Positions 35,865-45,821 are shown, counted from the first letter of the stretch. The stretch: DNA of 64,000 nucleotides from a bacterium (GCA_028275345.1 JAPWUV010000012.1:1-64000), one strand, 5' to 3'. Program-made: numbers and translations. The notes: a model not told the origin generated them from the sequence alone.

Positions 35865-36974
35865 ATGCGCATCGCCATCATGGGAATCCGCGGCATCCCT
35901 GCCAACTACGGCGGCTTCGAGACCTTCGCCGAGGAGCTGGCGCCGCGACTGGTGCAACGCGGCCACGAAGTCACCGTCTACGGCCGATCGAACAACATCC
36001 GCTACCGGGAACCCTACTATAAAGGGGTACGGCTCTTCATCCTCCCCACCATTCCGAACAAGTACTTCGACACCGTGGCACACACGTTCATTTCCGCCCT
36101 ACACGGCCTTTGGCGGAAGTACGATGTGGTCCTCATCTGCAACAGCGTGAACACCATCTTCTGCCCAATTCTCCAGCTTTCAGGCAAGAAAGTGGCCGTG
36201 AATGTGGATGGTCTGGAGTGGAAACGTCGCAAGTGGAATGCGTTAGGTCGCACCTTTTACAGACTCTCGGAAATGCTGGCGGTCGTGCTTCCCGATGAGA
36301 TCGTTACCGATGCTCGGGAAATCCAAAAGTATTACCTGCAGAGGTTCGGCAAGAGCTCGACGTTCATCCCCTACGGGGCGCCGGACGGCCCGGTGGCCAC
36401 AAGGGAGATTCTGGACCGACTGGGCCTCAAAGGCCGTGACTACGTCCTGTACGTGAGTCGCCTCGAACCGGAAAACAACGCTTTGGAAGTCGTCCGCGCC
36501 TTCGAGCAGGTGCGTACCTCCCTTCGGCTCGTCGTCGTAGGGGATGCCCCTTACGCCACTGACTACATCCGCAAACTGAAATCCACGAAGGACCCGCGCA
36601 TCATCTTCACCGGCTACGTCTTCGGGCAGGGCTACCGCGAGCTGCAGTCCAACGCCTACGCGTACGTGCAGGCGACGGAGGTCGGAGGAACACATCCAGC
36701 TCTTCTCGAAGGGATGGGCTTCGGAAACTGCGTGTTGGCCAACGATGTGCCGGAGCACCGCGAGGTCCTCGGCGACGCGGGTATCTACTTCGAGGTCCAC
36801 AAAGATGGCGATCTGGCCCGAAAGCTCCAGTGGGTGCTCGACAACCCGGAGATCGTCGAAACCTATCGGATGCGGGTGCGCCAGCGAGTCCGGGATCGGT
36901 ATACTTGGGACCTGGTGGCCGACCGCTACGAGGCCCTCTTCAAGCGCATGATCCGTGAAGGTAAGGGAGTCTGA
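35865..36974 (+). CDS. DUF1972/GT4-type glycosyltransferase (rhamnosyltransferase-like)
   Basis: A 369-residue GT-B glycosyltransferase. The N-terminus MRIAIMGIRGIPANYGGFETFAEEL is the DUF1972 signature seen in rhamnosyltransferases and related family-4 enzymes. The C-terminal GT4 domain has YVLYVSRLEPENNALEVVRAF, IIFTGYVFGQGYRELQ and the acceptor/donor-site block QATEVGGTHPALLEGMGFG with the catalytic-loop E(x7)E arrangement. It should be cytosolic or membrane-peripheral and act in polysaccharide or O-antigen assembly. GGGAG lies 10 nt before the ATG. It is followed 4 nt later by a GT2 gene. Sugar specificity is not determinable here. Confidence 0.88.
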   Translation: MRIAIMGIRGIPANYGGFETFAEELAPRLVQRGHEVTVYGRSNNIRYREPYYKGVRLFILPTIPNKYFDTVAHTFISALHGLWRKYDVVLICNSVNTIFCPILQLSGKKVAVNVDGLEWKRRKWNALGRTFYRLSEMLAVVLPDEIVTDAREIQKYYLQRFGKSSTFIPYGAPDGPVATREILDRLGLKGRDYVLYVSRLEPENNALEVVRAFEQVRTSLRLVVVGDAPYATDYIRKLKSTKDPRIIFTGYVFGQGYRELQSNAYAYVQATEVGGTHPALLEGMGFGNCVLANDVPEHREVLGDAGIYFEVHKDGDLARKLQWVLDNPEIVETYRMRVRQRVRDRYTWDLVADRYEALFKRMIREGKGV

Positions 36975-36978
36975 ACCG

Positions 36979-37713
36979 ATGTCCGGTAGCCGCTCCGACG
37001 TGCTCGTGGTCATCCCGGCATACAACGAGGAGAAGAACATCGGGCCCGTGCTGCGTTCCGTGCACGCGCTGGAAGATCCCCCCGATGTGGTTGTGGTCAA
37101 TGACGGGTCCCTCGACCGCACCGAACAGGTCGCACGCGAGCATGGAGCGCGTGTGCTCAGTCTGCCGGTCAATTTGGGGATCGGCGGGGCCGTGCAGACG
37201 GGCTTCCGCTACGCGGTGGCGCATGGGTATCGCTATGCCGTGCAGCTGGACGGCGACGGCCAGCATGATCCGCGCGAGATCCGTCGATTGCTGGAGCCGG
37301 TGCGCTCCGGACAAGCCGATATCGTGATTGGATCCCGGTACGTACAGCGCACCGATTACAAAGCTCCGCTCGCGCGCAGGATTGGCATGGTCATCCTGGC
37401 AAAGTTCATCTCGGCCCTCGTGGGGCACCCGATCCACGATAGCACGTCGGGCTTCCGGGCCTACAACCGAGAGGCGTTCACCTTCTTGGCCCAGCACTAT
37501 CCCACGGATTACCCTGAACCCGAAGCTATTGTGCTCCTGGCGAGGAACAGCTTTCGCATCCTGGAGATCCCGGTGCAAATGCACCCTCGCCTCAACGGAA
37601 CGTCTTCCATCAATTCCTTCCGCTCGGTGTACTACATGGTCAAGGTCCTGCTCGCCGTGCTGGTCGAGTCGCTGCGCGATCGCCTTCGGCCCAAGGATGG
37701 AGATAGGTCATGA
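36979..37713 (+). CDS. GT2 glycosyltransferase, dolichol-phosphate-mannose-synthase type
   Basis: A 244-residue GT-A enzyme. DVLVVIPAYNEEKNIGPVL opens the fold, VVVVNDGSLDRTEQVA binds the nucleotide, and YAVQLDGDGQHDPREI contains the metal-binding DxD. SGFRAYNREAF and the terminal FRSVYYMVKVLLAVL are also typical of DPM1-like enzymes that load a sugar onto a polyprenyl phosphate. No membrane helices are present apart from a C-terminal amphipathic segment. ATG 36979 has GGGAG 9 nt upstream. The stop overlaps the start of the DUF2304 gene (ATGA), a pairing seen in many genomes. Confidence 0.88.
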   Translation: MSGSRSDVLVVIPAYNEEKNIGPVLRSVHALEDPPDVVVVNDGSLDRTEQVAREHGARVLSLPVNLGIGGAVQTGFRYAVAHGYRYAVQLDGDGQHDPREIRRLLEPVRSGQADIVIGSRYVQRTDYKAPLARRIGMVILAKFISALVGHPIHDSTSGFRAYNREAFTFLAQHYPTDYPEPEAIVLLARNSFRILEIPVQMHPRLNGTSSINSFRSVYYMVKVLLAVLVESLRDRLRPKDGDRS

Positions 37714-38129
37714 ATTCGCGAATCCAGTTTTTCGCCGTAGCGGGCGCTCTGCTGGCCGTGGCCCTGATTTTCGAGCTCATCCGGAAACGCAAGCTCCTGG
37801 AGCAGTACTCCCTCCTGTGGTTCGCGGCGGCCATTGTGTTGGTGGTACTGGCCGTTTGGCGCGACCTCCTGGAGATCATCGCCCGCATCCTCGGCGTGTA
37901 TTATGCCCCCTCGGCCCTTTTTCTGATCGCCCTGTTCTTCGGCGTCGTCTTGTTCCTCCACTTCACGCTCGTCATCTCCAAACTCACTCGTCACACCGCC
38001 CGCCTCGCCCAGGAAATCAGCCTTCTGCGCGCAGAAGTCGAGGAATTGCGAGGCTCCCGGATAACCCCACCCGACGGCGGACGCGAGAGCAACCCCGGGG
38101 GTGAACGCATGGGGCCGCCGAGCTCCTGA
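37710..38129 (+). CDS. DUF2304 membrane protein
   Basis: A 139-residue protein with three transmembrane helices (about 5-23, 34-50, 66-88), including YSLLWFAAAIVLVVLAVW, and a charged C-terminal coiled-coil-like tail (LAQEISLLRAEVEELR). DUF2304 proteins are usually encoded next to polyprenyl-phosphate glycosyltransferases and may recruit them to the membrane or help move the lipid-linked sugar. The gene overlaps the GT2 gene by 4 nt (ATGA), implying tight coupling. Confidence 0.82.
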   Translation: MNSRIQFFAVAGALLAVALIFELIRKRKLLEQYSLLWFAAAIVLVVLAVWRDLLEIIARILGVYYAPSALFLIALFFGVVLFLHFTLVISKLTRHTARLAQEISLLRAEVEELRGSRITPPDGGRESNPGGERMGPPSS

Positions 38130-39240
38130 TCCCCCGCTTTGCACCTCCCAAAACAAGTCGTCCCAGTCCGAAGAACATGGAACGCGACAGATAAGCAGCT
38201 CGGTGGCCACCTTGCCACAAGTTGCCGATGGCAGGATGCGCACGCGACGGTACCAACTGCGCTGACAGCTCAACCTGGGCGGAGGGTTTGGCTCCTGGGC
38301 AAGAACGAGAGGGGACTGATGATGGCATTCGGGCGCGACCGCCCTGCGGCTCCTTGCGGACGGTCTCGGTCGACCGCGCCTCAGCGGAACCCACCTTTTC
38401 GCGCGGGAAACTGGGGTGCCGTTGCCAACCTCGCTGCGGCACGGCTTGTTGCCCGAAGTAGCTCCGCCTCCTGACGCAGCTGCGGTCGCCGACGCAAGCA
38501 GAACGACGCTTTCGAGAGCAGATACACCACCCTGCCGTTCGTAGGGGCCTGCATGTCGAAGGCCCCGCAGGCCGCTGCCCCGCCGTCGAGGCCTCCCCCA
38601 GTGCCAGTAGCTTCCGGAAGCCAAATCACCGCAAGAGTCGAGGCCATTGACGTTCTCGAAACTCGAACAAGGCTTGTCGGCTTGCCCGCCCCCGAGAGGA
38701 CCAAATTCGCGGGAGGAGACCGCAGCCAGGCCCAGGACTGCCGACGAGCCGGCAAAGGCGGGTCAGCACTTTCGGGATTTCCTTTCTGCTCGCGAGCGCC
38801 TATTTCTTTGCTAATGGCTAGTGGCCATCTCAGCCACTGGGAACCCTGCTCCACCCGAAGAGGATAAAGCATTAGCAGCGGGAGACAATCGAATGACCCC
38901 GCGTGGTCCCGTGCAGGGTCAGGGTAACCAGTTGACGGCGATGAGCCCTCATCTGTGCCCGAGCGCAGGCACCGGCGGGATTGGTGCCGGCAGAACCCTT
39001 CCGGCAACTGCCCCCGCTCCCCGAATCGGAAGGCTCGTGCGGGTTGATCCGTGAGAAGACATGCAGAACCCGGCCGCCGTGTTGGGCAGGGTACAGCAGC
39101 CTTGGGCCGACCGGAAAAGCCGGGCCGGAGCGCCCGACTGGCAACAGGAGCGAGGGCAGTCGTCTCAGCAGTGGCACTCTCCAGATCCCAGGCCTGTGGG
39201 GCCACGAGTGATCTCACCCATAACAGGGGAGGGATTCCCG
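38130..39240. other. 1.1-kb stretch without a supported gene
   Basis: A long minus-strand open frame (38381-39217) has Arg/Ala/Ser-rich, domain-less sequence and no ribosome binding site, so I do not call it. An inverted repeat AGTGGC-N7-GCCACT lies near 38819-38838. The last 20 bp hold the ribosome binding site (GGGGAGGG) of the PhoD gene. No riboswitch or RNA signature was recognised. Confidence 0.45.
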
Positions 39241-40728
39241 ATGAATGTCTCGCGCAGCTGGGTTGTTACGGTGGTCAGTCTTGGGCTTCTCGCGTGGTGT
39301 CCCCCCATCTCCTGGCCACAAGAAAAACCGGAGCACCAGCATCTGGGCCGAGGTGATCTGGCGACAAGCCTGAAGATCTTCAACCTGTGGGGAGAACAGC
39401 CTGCGGCCAAGCAGGAGGTCGCAAGGGTCGCGTACAATTTCCTCTCGACCCGGCCGAGGGGAACCATCGCCGAGCTTGTGCAGCTACCCGAGTTCAGGAG
39501 AGCCTGTCAAGAAGCGGGCCTGACGCACTTGGGCGGGCCAATGTTGGGGTGCCTCGAGCCTGGAGGGGCACGCGTCTGGCTTCGGACCCTCGGCCCTGCT
39601 CAGGTGAGTGTCGAAGTTACCGTGAACGGAGAGGTTCGCAGGTTTGGCCCGGTTGAATCGACCCCTGGCACGGATTACACGGCGATCGTTCGCGTGCACG
39701 GTCTGCCGCCTGGAGGCGCCTTCCCATACCGCGTCTTGATCAACGGCGCACCGGCCAGGATCCCGGAGAACGCCTGTTTCCACACCCTCCCTGCGGATCC
39801 CTCGCACGTGCGGATCGTGTTTGGCAGCTGCATGCACCGTTGGGGGTTGGGCAACTCGCGGCTGTTGACCCAGATTCGCAACCGGCAACCCGCGGCGATC
39901 CTGCTCATTGGCGATACGGCGGCGCAGGACCGGGACAACCACCTGGGACTGCATCGGCTGGATTACCTCGTTCGCGATCTCATCCCAGCCTGGCAGGAGC
40001 TGGTGGCCGAGATCCCGGTTTACGTGACGTGGGACGATCACGACTACTTCAATAACGACAAATGGGGCGTTCCGGAAGGCTTTACCGAGGAGGATCGGCG
40101 AGGCGTCTGGCAGGTTTTCACCCAGTGCTGGAACAATCCCAGCTACGGGTTCGGTCCCGATGGCGGCGGCGTGTTCATGAGGACCCGAATAGGCCCGTGC
40201 GATGTCATCATGTTGGACAATCGCTACTTCCGTCAGAAAGGCAATTTCTTGGGCGTGCGCCAGATGCTGTGGCTAAAGCAGCAGCTCCGCGAGGCAAAGG
40301 GGCCTTTCATCATCCTTTCGTGCGGCACGATGTGGAGTGATTACGTATCAGCCGGGAAAGATTCCTGGGGTGTCTTTGACCCCGAAGGCCGAGAGGAGCT
40401 CTTCCGCTTCATTGAGGAAAACCGCATCGCCGGGGTCTTGTTGATTTCCGGCCACCGGCATGGAGCTCGTGGATTCACCATTCCGCGGGGCAAGGGCTTC
40501 CAGTTCTACGAGTTCGAAGGGGCCAGCCTCGGAGGACGAAGCGGACCGCCCGTAACCCAGCCGGATTGGGTCACACAGTTGTACGGAATCTCCGGCCAGT
40601 ACGCGTTCAGCGAGTTTGAATTCGACACGAACAAACCCGATCCGGAAGTGACATTCCGTCTGTTCGGCGAGGACGGCAAGGTTCTCTTCGAGAAGACTCT
40701 TCGCCGGAGTGAGCTGACACCTCCTTAG
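39241..40728 (+). CDS. Secreted PhoD-like metallophosphatase
   Basis: A 495-residue protein with an N-terminal signal peptide (VVTVVSLGLLAWCPPISW). An Ig-like PhoD N-terminal domain (about 95-185; GARVWLRTLGPAQVSVEV) is followed by the metallophosphatase core: VFGSCMHRWG, LLIGDTAAQD, VTWDDHDYFNND and LLISGHRHGARG supply the metal-binding Asp/His residues of calcineurin-like PhoD phosphatases. PhoD enzymes hydrolyse phosphomonoesters and phosphodiesters extracellularly. ATG 39241 has GGAGGG 7 nt upstream. In-frame sequence upstream of this start looks non-coding. It is probably monocistronic. Confidence 0.88.
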   Translation: MNVSRSWVVTVVSLGLLAWCPPISWPQEKPEHQHLGRGDLATSLKIFNLWGEQPAAKQEVARVAYNFLSTRPRGTIAELVQLPEFRRACQEAGLTHLGGPMLGCLEPGGARVWLRTLGPAQVSVEVTVNGEVRRFGPVESTPGTDYTAIVRVHGLPPGGAFPYRVLINGAPARIPENACFHTLPADPSHVRIVFGSCMHRWGLGNSRLLTQIRNRQPAAILLIGDTAAQDRDNHLGLHRLDYLVRDLIPAWQELVAEIPVYVTWDDHDYFNNDKWGVPEGFTEEDRRGVWQVFTQCWNNPSYGFGPDGGGVFMRTRIGPCDVIMLDNRYFRQKGNFLGVRQMLWLKQQLREAKGPFIILSCGTMWSDYVSAGKDSWGVFDPEGREELFRFIEENRIAGVLLISGHRHGARGFTIPRGKGFQFYEFEGASLGGRSGPPVTQPDWVTQLYGISGQYAFSEFEFDTNKPDPEVTFRLFGEDGKVLFEKTLRRSELTPP

Positions 40729-41271
40729 ACACCCCTTGCAAAGGCTTTTCCCGGAAGGGTTGCGCCGGGATTTCTGTTCGCCGGACGGGCTCGGGGTGAG
40801 CGTCCACCCTTTTGCCACGGCGCCCGGACAGGAGCACAAGAGGGCTTTAAGTTTTCCGTATCGTGCGAAAGGCCGCGCAGGAGAAGTTGGCGTGGTGCAT
40901 TTGCCCCTCTGTCTGGGAGGGCGCGGTGTGGCGTCACGTTCCGCGCGGTCGTCGGCCGCACCCTGTGGAACCGCACCTTCCGGAGTCCCCTGGGCGAGCG
41001 GCATGGAAAGAGCAGGATTGCGCATAGGGATGTCGTCTTTTTCCGGTCTTCTACCTCGGCCCTTTCTCGAAGTGCAGATTCTCGGACGGAGCCCAGCGAA
41101 ACCCGGGATACCCCCTGCACCCCAACGTTTCGGGGCCGGACTGCGGTGCTCGGCCGTCTCGTCGCAACGGGCTCCCCAATGCCATGATTCGCCAATCGTT
41201 TTGCGGAACGCGAACGCGGCGTCGAATTCGCCTTGGATGAAAGGGTCCACACGGGTCACAGAGCAGGCACT
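40729..41271. other. 543-bp convergent gap without a gene
   Basis: This lies between the ends of the PhoD gene (plus) and the ABC-2 permease (minus). Short frames on both strands overlap and look non-coding. A weak GC-rich stem near 40745-40780 could help termination, but it lacks a convincing T run. Confidence 0.45.
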
Positions 41272-42015
41272 TCATTCCCACCGGAACGTTCGCGCCGCGA
41301 TGGCGCCTCCCACCAGCAGACACCCCACCAGCACCGCGATTTCTGTCCAGTGCTGGCTCCACGGGTCGCCGAACCACAGCCCCTTTATCAGGCTCACGAC
41401 GTAAGTCAACGGGATGTACGGGCTGATGACTTGCACTTTCGCGGGCAGCACCTCTAGCGGGATGGTAGCTCCAGAGAGGAACATCATCGGAAAAGCCAAC
41501 ACCATCCCCACGGTCTGTGCGGCACGGGCGGTGGGGGCCAGACCCGCGATCAGATACCCCAGCGCGAAAAACCCCGTCGTCCCCAGCAGGAAGCCCACCA
41601 GAACGCTCGCGACACTCCCCTCAAACCGGATGTGGAAGACGATCGCGCCGGTCAGGATCAACATCAGGACACCGATGACCGTCATGGAGAGATAGGAGGC
41701 GATGTCGCTCAGGATGTACGCCAGGGGATGGAGGGGGGTGGCCCGGAAGCGCCGCAGGACGCCACTTTCTCGCGCCGCCGCCGCGCCGATCGGTAGCCCG
41801 ATGAGCCCCACCGTGACAATGATGAGCCCGATGTAGGCGGGCACCGTGACATCCATCGTCCCCCGACCGCCGAAGAAGGGAGTGGGCTTGTTGCCGTAGA
41901 TGGCTCCGAAGAGCAGGAGCATCAGCGGCGGGTAAATGACGGTGAAGAAGGTCGCGACAGGTTCCCGCAGGTAGAGTTTAGCTTGGACCAGAAGCAACTT
42001 CCAGAAACCGCGCAT
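41272..42015 (-). CDS. ABC-2 type exporter permease
   Basis: A 247-residue inner-membrane protein with six predicted helices, typical of ABC-2 (DrrB/NodJ-like) permeases. It has an N-terminal amphipathic helix (MRGFWKLLLVQAKLYLREP), FTVIYPPLMLLLFGAIYG, the AAARESGVLRRFRATPLHPLAY loop and the MMFLSGATIPLEVLPAKVQ block before the last helices. ATG 42015 has AGGAGG 4 nt upstream. It follows the ATPase gene by 8 nt, so the two form one exporter, for a drug, lipid or other hydrophobic substrate. Confidence 0.92.
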   Translation of the reverse strand: MRGFWKLLLVQAKLYLREPVATFFTVIYPPLMLLLFGAIYGNKPTPFFGGRGTMDVTVPAYIGLIIVTVGLIGLPIGAAAARESGVLRRFRATPLHPLAYILSDIASYLSMTVIGVLMLILTGAIVFHIRFEGSVASVLVGFLLGTTGFFALGYLIAGLAPTARAAQTVGMVLAFPMMFLSGATIPLEVLPAKVQVISPYIPLTYVVSLIKGLWFGDPWSQHWTEIAVLVGCLLVGGAIAARTFRWE

Positions 42016-42023
42016 GTTTCCTC

Positions 42024-42938
42024 CTACTCTCGCAAAACCCGCCCCGTCAGGGCCAGGAAAACGTCTTCCATCGTCGGCTGTTCGGTGCGCAGGTCGCGGA
42101 AGCGCACGCCCATCCTCTCCAGCGCGCCGACGACCCCGCCGACCAGCCCCTCCCCCCGCCCGTAGACGACCGTCCGCTCCCCGATATGCTCCACGCGGGT
42201 CACGCCGGGCATTCCCCGGAGAGGAGTATCGTCCCACTGCCCGTCCACCGTGAAGACGACCCGCTGCTCCGCTCCCAGGGAGCGGATGAGATTCTCCGGC
42301 GTGTCCAGGGCGACGATTTTCCCGTGGTCTATGATGGCCACCCGATCGCAGAGCCGTTCCGCTTCTTCCATGAAGTGAGTGGTCAGGAAGACGGTCTTCC
42401 CCCGCTCCCGGATGCCCCGGACCAGGTCCCACATCGCCCGGCGGGCCTGCGGGTCCAGGCCGGTGGTGAGTTCGTCCAGAAAGACCAGTTCCGGGTCGTT
42501 GATCAGCGCCAGGGCGATGAAGAGGCGCTGCTTCTGCCCGGCGGAGAGTTTCTCAAAGGCGGCGTTCCGCTTGTCCGCCAGCCCCAGTTGCTCCAGCAGG
42601 GCCTTTCCGTCCACGCGGTGGGGATAGAAGGAACTGAAAAGGTCCAGCGCCTCCCAGACCTTGAGTCGCGGAGGAAGGGATGCCTCCTGCAACTGGACGC
42701 CGATACGGCGGCGGAGTTCGTAGCCGTCCCGCTGAGGGTCCAGCCCCAGCACCCGGACCGTCCCTCGGTCCGGGCGGCGCAGCCCCTCCACGCACTCAAT
42801 GGTCGTGGTCTTCCCGGCGCCGTTGGGGCCGACCATGCCGAAAATCTCCCCCTCCTCCACGGTGAAGGAGACGCCGTCCACGGCGCGCACCGCCCTGTAG
42901 AGTTTGTACAGGTCATTGACCTCGACCGCGATGCCCAA
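42024..42938 (-). CDS. ABC exporter ATP-binding protein (DrrA/CcmA type)
   Basis: A 304-residue ATPase. Walker A is GPNGAGKTT, the Q-loop is in RRIGVQLQEASLPP, the signature is LSAGQKQRL, Walker B with the catalytic glutamate is LVFLDELTTGLDP (the usual DEPT is DELT here), and the H-loop is in VFLTTHFMEEA. A C-terminal extension (about 225-304; ending PTMEDVFLALTGR) is typical of DrrA-like exporters. The start is taken as TTG 42938 because AGGAGG lies 5 nt upstream and the family sequence begins there; GIAVEVNDLYKLY is the first beta strand. Confidence 0.9.
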   Translation of the reverse strand: MGIAVEVNDLYKLYRAVRAVDGVSFTVEEGEIFGMVGPNGAGKTTTIECVEGLRRPDRGTVRVLGLDPQRDGYELRRRIGVQLQEASLPPRLKVWEALDLFSSFYPHRVDGKALLEQLGLADKRNAAFEKLSAGQKQRLFIALALINDPELVFLDELTTGLDPQARRAMWDLVRGIRERGKTVFLTTHFMEEAERLCDRVAIIDHGKIVALDTPENLIRSLGAEQRVVFTVDGQWDDTPLRGMPGVTRVEHIGERTVVYGRGEGLVGGVVGALERMGVRFRDLRTEQPTMEDVFLALTGRVLRE

Positions 42939-43388
42939 TTTGGCCTCCTCTCCACGCTGTCCTCCGCGGCCACCCAATCGTCCCCCTTCCTTTCCAGACC
43001 GTGCGGTGACCTCGGGGATCGATCATTCGGTCAAAGCGTACGAGCGCCGAGAACTGCTGTATGGCGGCCACCACAAGTCGCCTGCTTCCTTCATGCGCCG
43101 ACGTAGAATTGAAAAGTACAGCAACACCAGCGCCGAGTCGCCGTGTCACGAGAGGGCCTGCCCTTTGCCGGGTACGGGGAGTCCGACATAAGTGTCGCTC
43201 CCGGTCCAATCCCCCGGCCCGCCTCTGGCGGATTGGGCAAGAACACCGGCTCCTACCGGAGAGCAGCTACGAACCCTGTCGAGCCATTCGGGGCGCGAAA
43301 CATGAGATGGTCCGGCCGCGGCACGGAGCCCGCCGCCGGACCTACCTCCCGGCACGGCGCTGCGAAAAAACGGCTTCAACCGCCTTGG
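42939..43388. other. 450-bp gap without a gene
   Basis: Beyond the ATPase ribosome binding site, no gene, promoter or RNA could be supported. A TTGACC hexamer near 43028-43033 (minus strand) lacks a matching -10 element at the right distance. Confidence 0.4.
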
Positions 43389-45821
43389 CTACTTCGACCG
43401 CAGCTCGATCCGCGCTGGGGCAAGACCTTCCGAGGTCGCCGTGAGGATGATCTTGCCAGCTTTCTCGCTCGTCCGGATCACCACGAGGCACAGCCCGTTG
43501 AAGGCCTTCCGGAAGTTGGCCCGGAATGGCTCGTGACTGGTCTGCAATCCGTTGTCCACCCCGGCGATCTCGCCCTCCCCTTCCAGCTGGAAACGGACGA
43601 GATTGTCCGCCGTGGGAACCAAGTTCCCCTCGGCATCCTCGATGCGGACTGTGACGAAAGCCAAGTCCTTGCCGTCGGCCCGGAGACGGGTCCGATCCGG
43701 ATCGAGGACCACCCGTGCCGGCGGTCCCGCGGTGCGAATCTCCCGCGTGAGGACGACCTTGCCCTGGCACCTGCCCACTGCTTTGAGCGTGCCAGGCGTG
43801 TAGGGCAGACGCCACATGAGGTGCAAACGATCCTCGGTCTTCCTCTGCACCCCCTGGGAAACGCCGTTCAGAAAGAGCTCCACCTCCTCGCAATTCGTGT
43901 ATGCCCAGACATCGATCGTGTCGCCGGGCTGCCAATTCCAGTGGGGGAAAACGTGCAGCACGGGTTCTTTCGTCCACTCCGCCTGGTAGAAGTAGTAGGC
44001 GTCCTTCGGGAAGCCGGCCAGGTCGATGATCCCGAAGTAGCTACTCCGAGCGGGCCACCAGTACGGCGTCGGTTCCCCGAGATAATCGAAGCCCGACCAG
44101 ATGAACATTCCCGATAGAAACGGGTGCTTGCGAATCACCTTCCACGTGGCCTCGTGGCCCGCTCCCCAAGGGGCATGGCAATTGTCGTAGGACGAGCAGG
44201 TGTAATCGGGGTTGCCGTAGGGCTTCGGCTTTTCGCCGCGGGTAGGCCAAACGCGGATCGAGTCGGAGGGCATGTCGTAATGACCCCGCGTGGCCAGAGC
44301 CGAGTTGGTCTCGGAGGCGATGAACTTCTGTCCCGGGAAGGTCTGCGGGAAGGACTCCCAGAGGAAGACGTGATAGTTGAACCCGATCAGATCCAGTGCT
44401 CCCGACCGGATGATGAAGTTGTGCGGCCTCGGGTCATTGCAGCCCGAGGTGATCGGCCGGGTTGGGTCGAGCCGCCGCACGATGGCCGCCAGCTCCCGCG
44501 CGAGGTCAATCCCGGTGGAGTCCCATTGTTCCACAATCTCATTCCCGACGCTCCAGATAATGACGCTGGGGTGATTACGATCGCGCAGCACCATGTCCTC
44601 CAGGTCGCGGCGGTGCCACTCGTCCCACCAAAGCGAGTAGCCGTAGGGCGTGTAAGGGGTCTTCGGCTTTTTCCACATGTCGAAGGCTTCGTCCATCACC
44701 AGGAAGCCCATGCGATCGCAAAGGTCCAAGAGCTCCGGCGCCGGCGGGTTGTGTGCGGTGCGGATGGCATTGGCCCCCATCCTCTTGAGGATCTCCAGCT
44801 GTCGTTCAATGGCCCGGGTATTCACCGCCGCGCCGAGGCAGCCCAGGTCGTGATGATTGCACACGCCCAGGATCTTCATCGGCTTCCCATTCAGGAAGAA
44901 TCCCTTCTCGCTGTCGAAGTAGAAGGTCCGTATTCCGAACGGCGTCTGGTAATCGTCCCACACTCGGCCATTGGAAATCACCCACGACACCGCCGTGTAC
45001 AGAGCGGGATGATCCACAGACCAAAGCTCTGGTCTCGGCACTCGTATATCCTGGACGAACTCGCGTACGCTATCTTGCCCGACCACGGCCCGAGCGGTCG
45101 CTTTCCCAGCGGGCTTTCCGCGGGGATCCCGAATCTCGGTCTGGAGGATCACTGTCCTCTCCTTGCCCGAGCGATTGCGGACTTGCGTTCGGATGACGAC
45201 CACGGCTTCCTCCTCTCGAACCTCGGGCGTCGTGATGTACGTGCCCCAGTGCTCCACGAAAATGGGATCCGTGACGACGAGCCATACATTCCGGTAGATT
45301 CCCGATCCCGTGTACCAACGGGAATCCGGTTGTAGCGAGTTATCGACGCGCACGGCGATGACGTTCTCCTCATCGCCGAATCTCAAGTGAGGCGTGAGCT
45401 CATAGCGGAAGGAGCTGTACCCGTAGGGTCGAATCCCGAGATAGTGCCCATTGATCCACACCTCGCTGTTGCGGTAGACGCCATCAAAGTCGATGAACAC
45501 CCGCTTGCCCCGCCACGCCTTCGGCAGCCGAAAGGTCTTCCGGTACCAGCCGATCCCCCCGGGCAAAGCGCCGCCCGCCGGTGTGGCAGGATGATCCGGG
45601 CTGAACTCGCCCTCGATGCTCCAGTCGTGGGGGAGGCGCAGAACCCTCCAGTCGCGGTCATTGTACTCGGGATTCGAGGCTTCCTTCACGTCGCCGAGGT
45701 GGAATCGCCAGTTCTTCCCGAAATCCTCCCGGATCCGGACCCGCGTCTCGCGACCGAGGCCGGAATGGGCAAACACGCCCATCAGCAAGACACCGCAAAG
45801 GCACCGCACCAGCCACCGCAT
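43389..45821 (-). CDS. Secreted GH2 beta-galactosidase-type glycosidase
   Basis: An 810-residue exported glycoside hydrolase family 2 enzyme. The start ATG 45821 has AGGAGG 6 nt upstream; the signal peptide is VRCLCGVLLMGVFAHSG. Order: jelly-roll sugar-binding domain (about 25-180; FDGVYRNSEVWINGHYLG), Ig-like domain (about 185-290), TIM barrel (about 295-590), then DUF4982-like and invasin-like Ig domains (about 600-810). The acid/base is Glu428 in WSVGNEI and the nucleophile Glu504 in FIASETNSA. GH2 members of this layout remove galactose, but exo-acting glucuronidases or mannosidases share the fold. It has its own promoter candidate at 45927-45955. Confidence 0.9.
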   Translation of the reverse strand: MRWLVRCLCGVLLMGVFAHSGLGRETRVRIREDFGKNWRFHLGDVKEASNPEYNDRDWRVLRLPHDWSIEGEFSPDHPATPAGGALPGGIGWYRKTFRLPKAWRGKRVFIDFDGVYRNSEVWINGHYLGIRPYGYSSFRYELTPHLRFGDEENVIAVRVDNSLQPDSRWYTGSGIYRNVWLVVTDPIFVEHWGTYITTPEVREEEAVVVIRTQVRNRSGKERTVILQTEIRDPRGKPAGKATARAVVGQDSVREFVQDIRVPRPELWSVDHPALYTAVSWVISNGRVWDDYQTPFGIRTFYFDSEKGFFLNGKPMKILGVCNHHDLGCLGAAVNTRAIERQLEILKRMGANAIRTAHNPPAPELLDLCDRMGFLVMDEAFDMWKKPKTPYTPYGYSLWWDEWHRRDLEDMVLRDRNHPSVIIWSVGNEIVEQWDSTGIDLARELAAIVRRLDPTRPITSGCNDPRPHNFIIRSGALDLIGFNYHVFLWESFPQTFPGQKFIASETNSALATRGHYDMPSDSIRVWPTRGEKPKPYGNPDYTCSSYDNCHAPWGAGHEATWKVIRKHPFLSGMFIWSGFDYLGEPTPYWWPARSSYFGIIDLAGFPKDAYYFYQAEWTKEPVLHVFPHWNWQPGDTIDVWAYTNCEEVELFLNGVSQGVQRKTEDRLHLMWRLPYTPGTLKAVGRCQGKVVLTREIRTAGPPARVVLDPDRTRLRADGKDLAFVTVRIEDAEGNLVPTADNLVRFQLEGEGEIAGVDNGLQTSHEPFRANFRKAFNGLCLVVIRTSEKAGKIILTATSEGLAPARIELRSK

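Noticed and set aside
38381-39217. 278-codon minus-strand frame in the gap before the PhoD gene
   Set aside because: No domain, no Shine-Dalgarno, low-complexity composition and it overlaps the PhoD gene's signal region at its end only; treated as non-coding.
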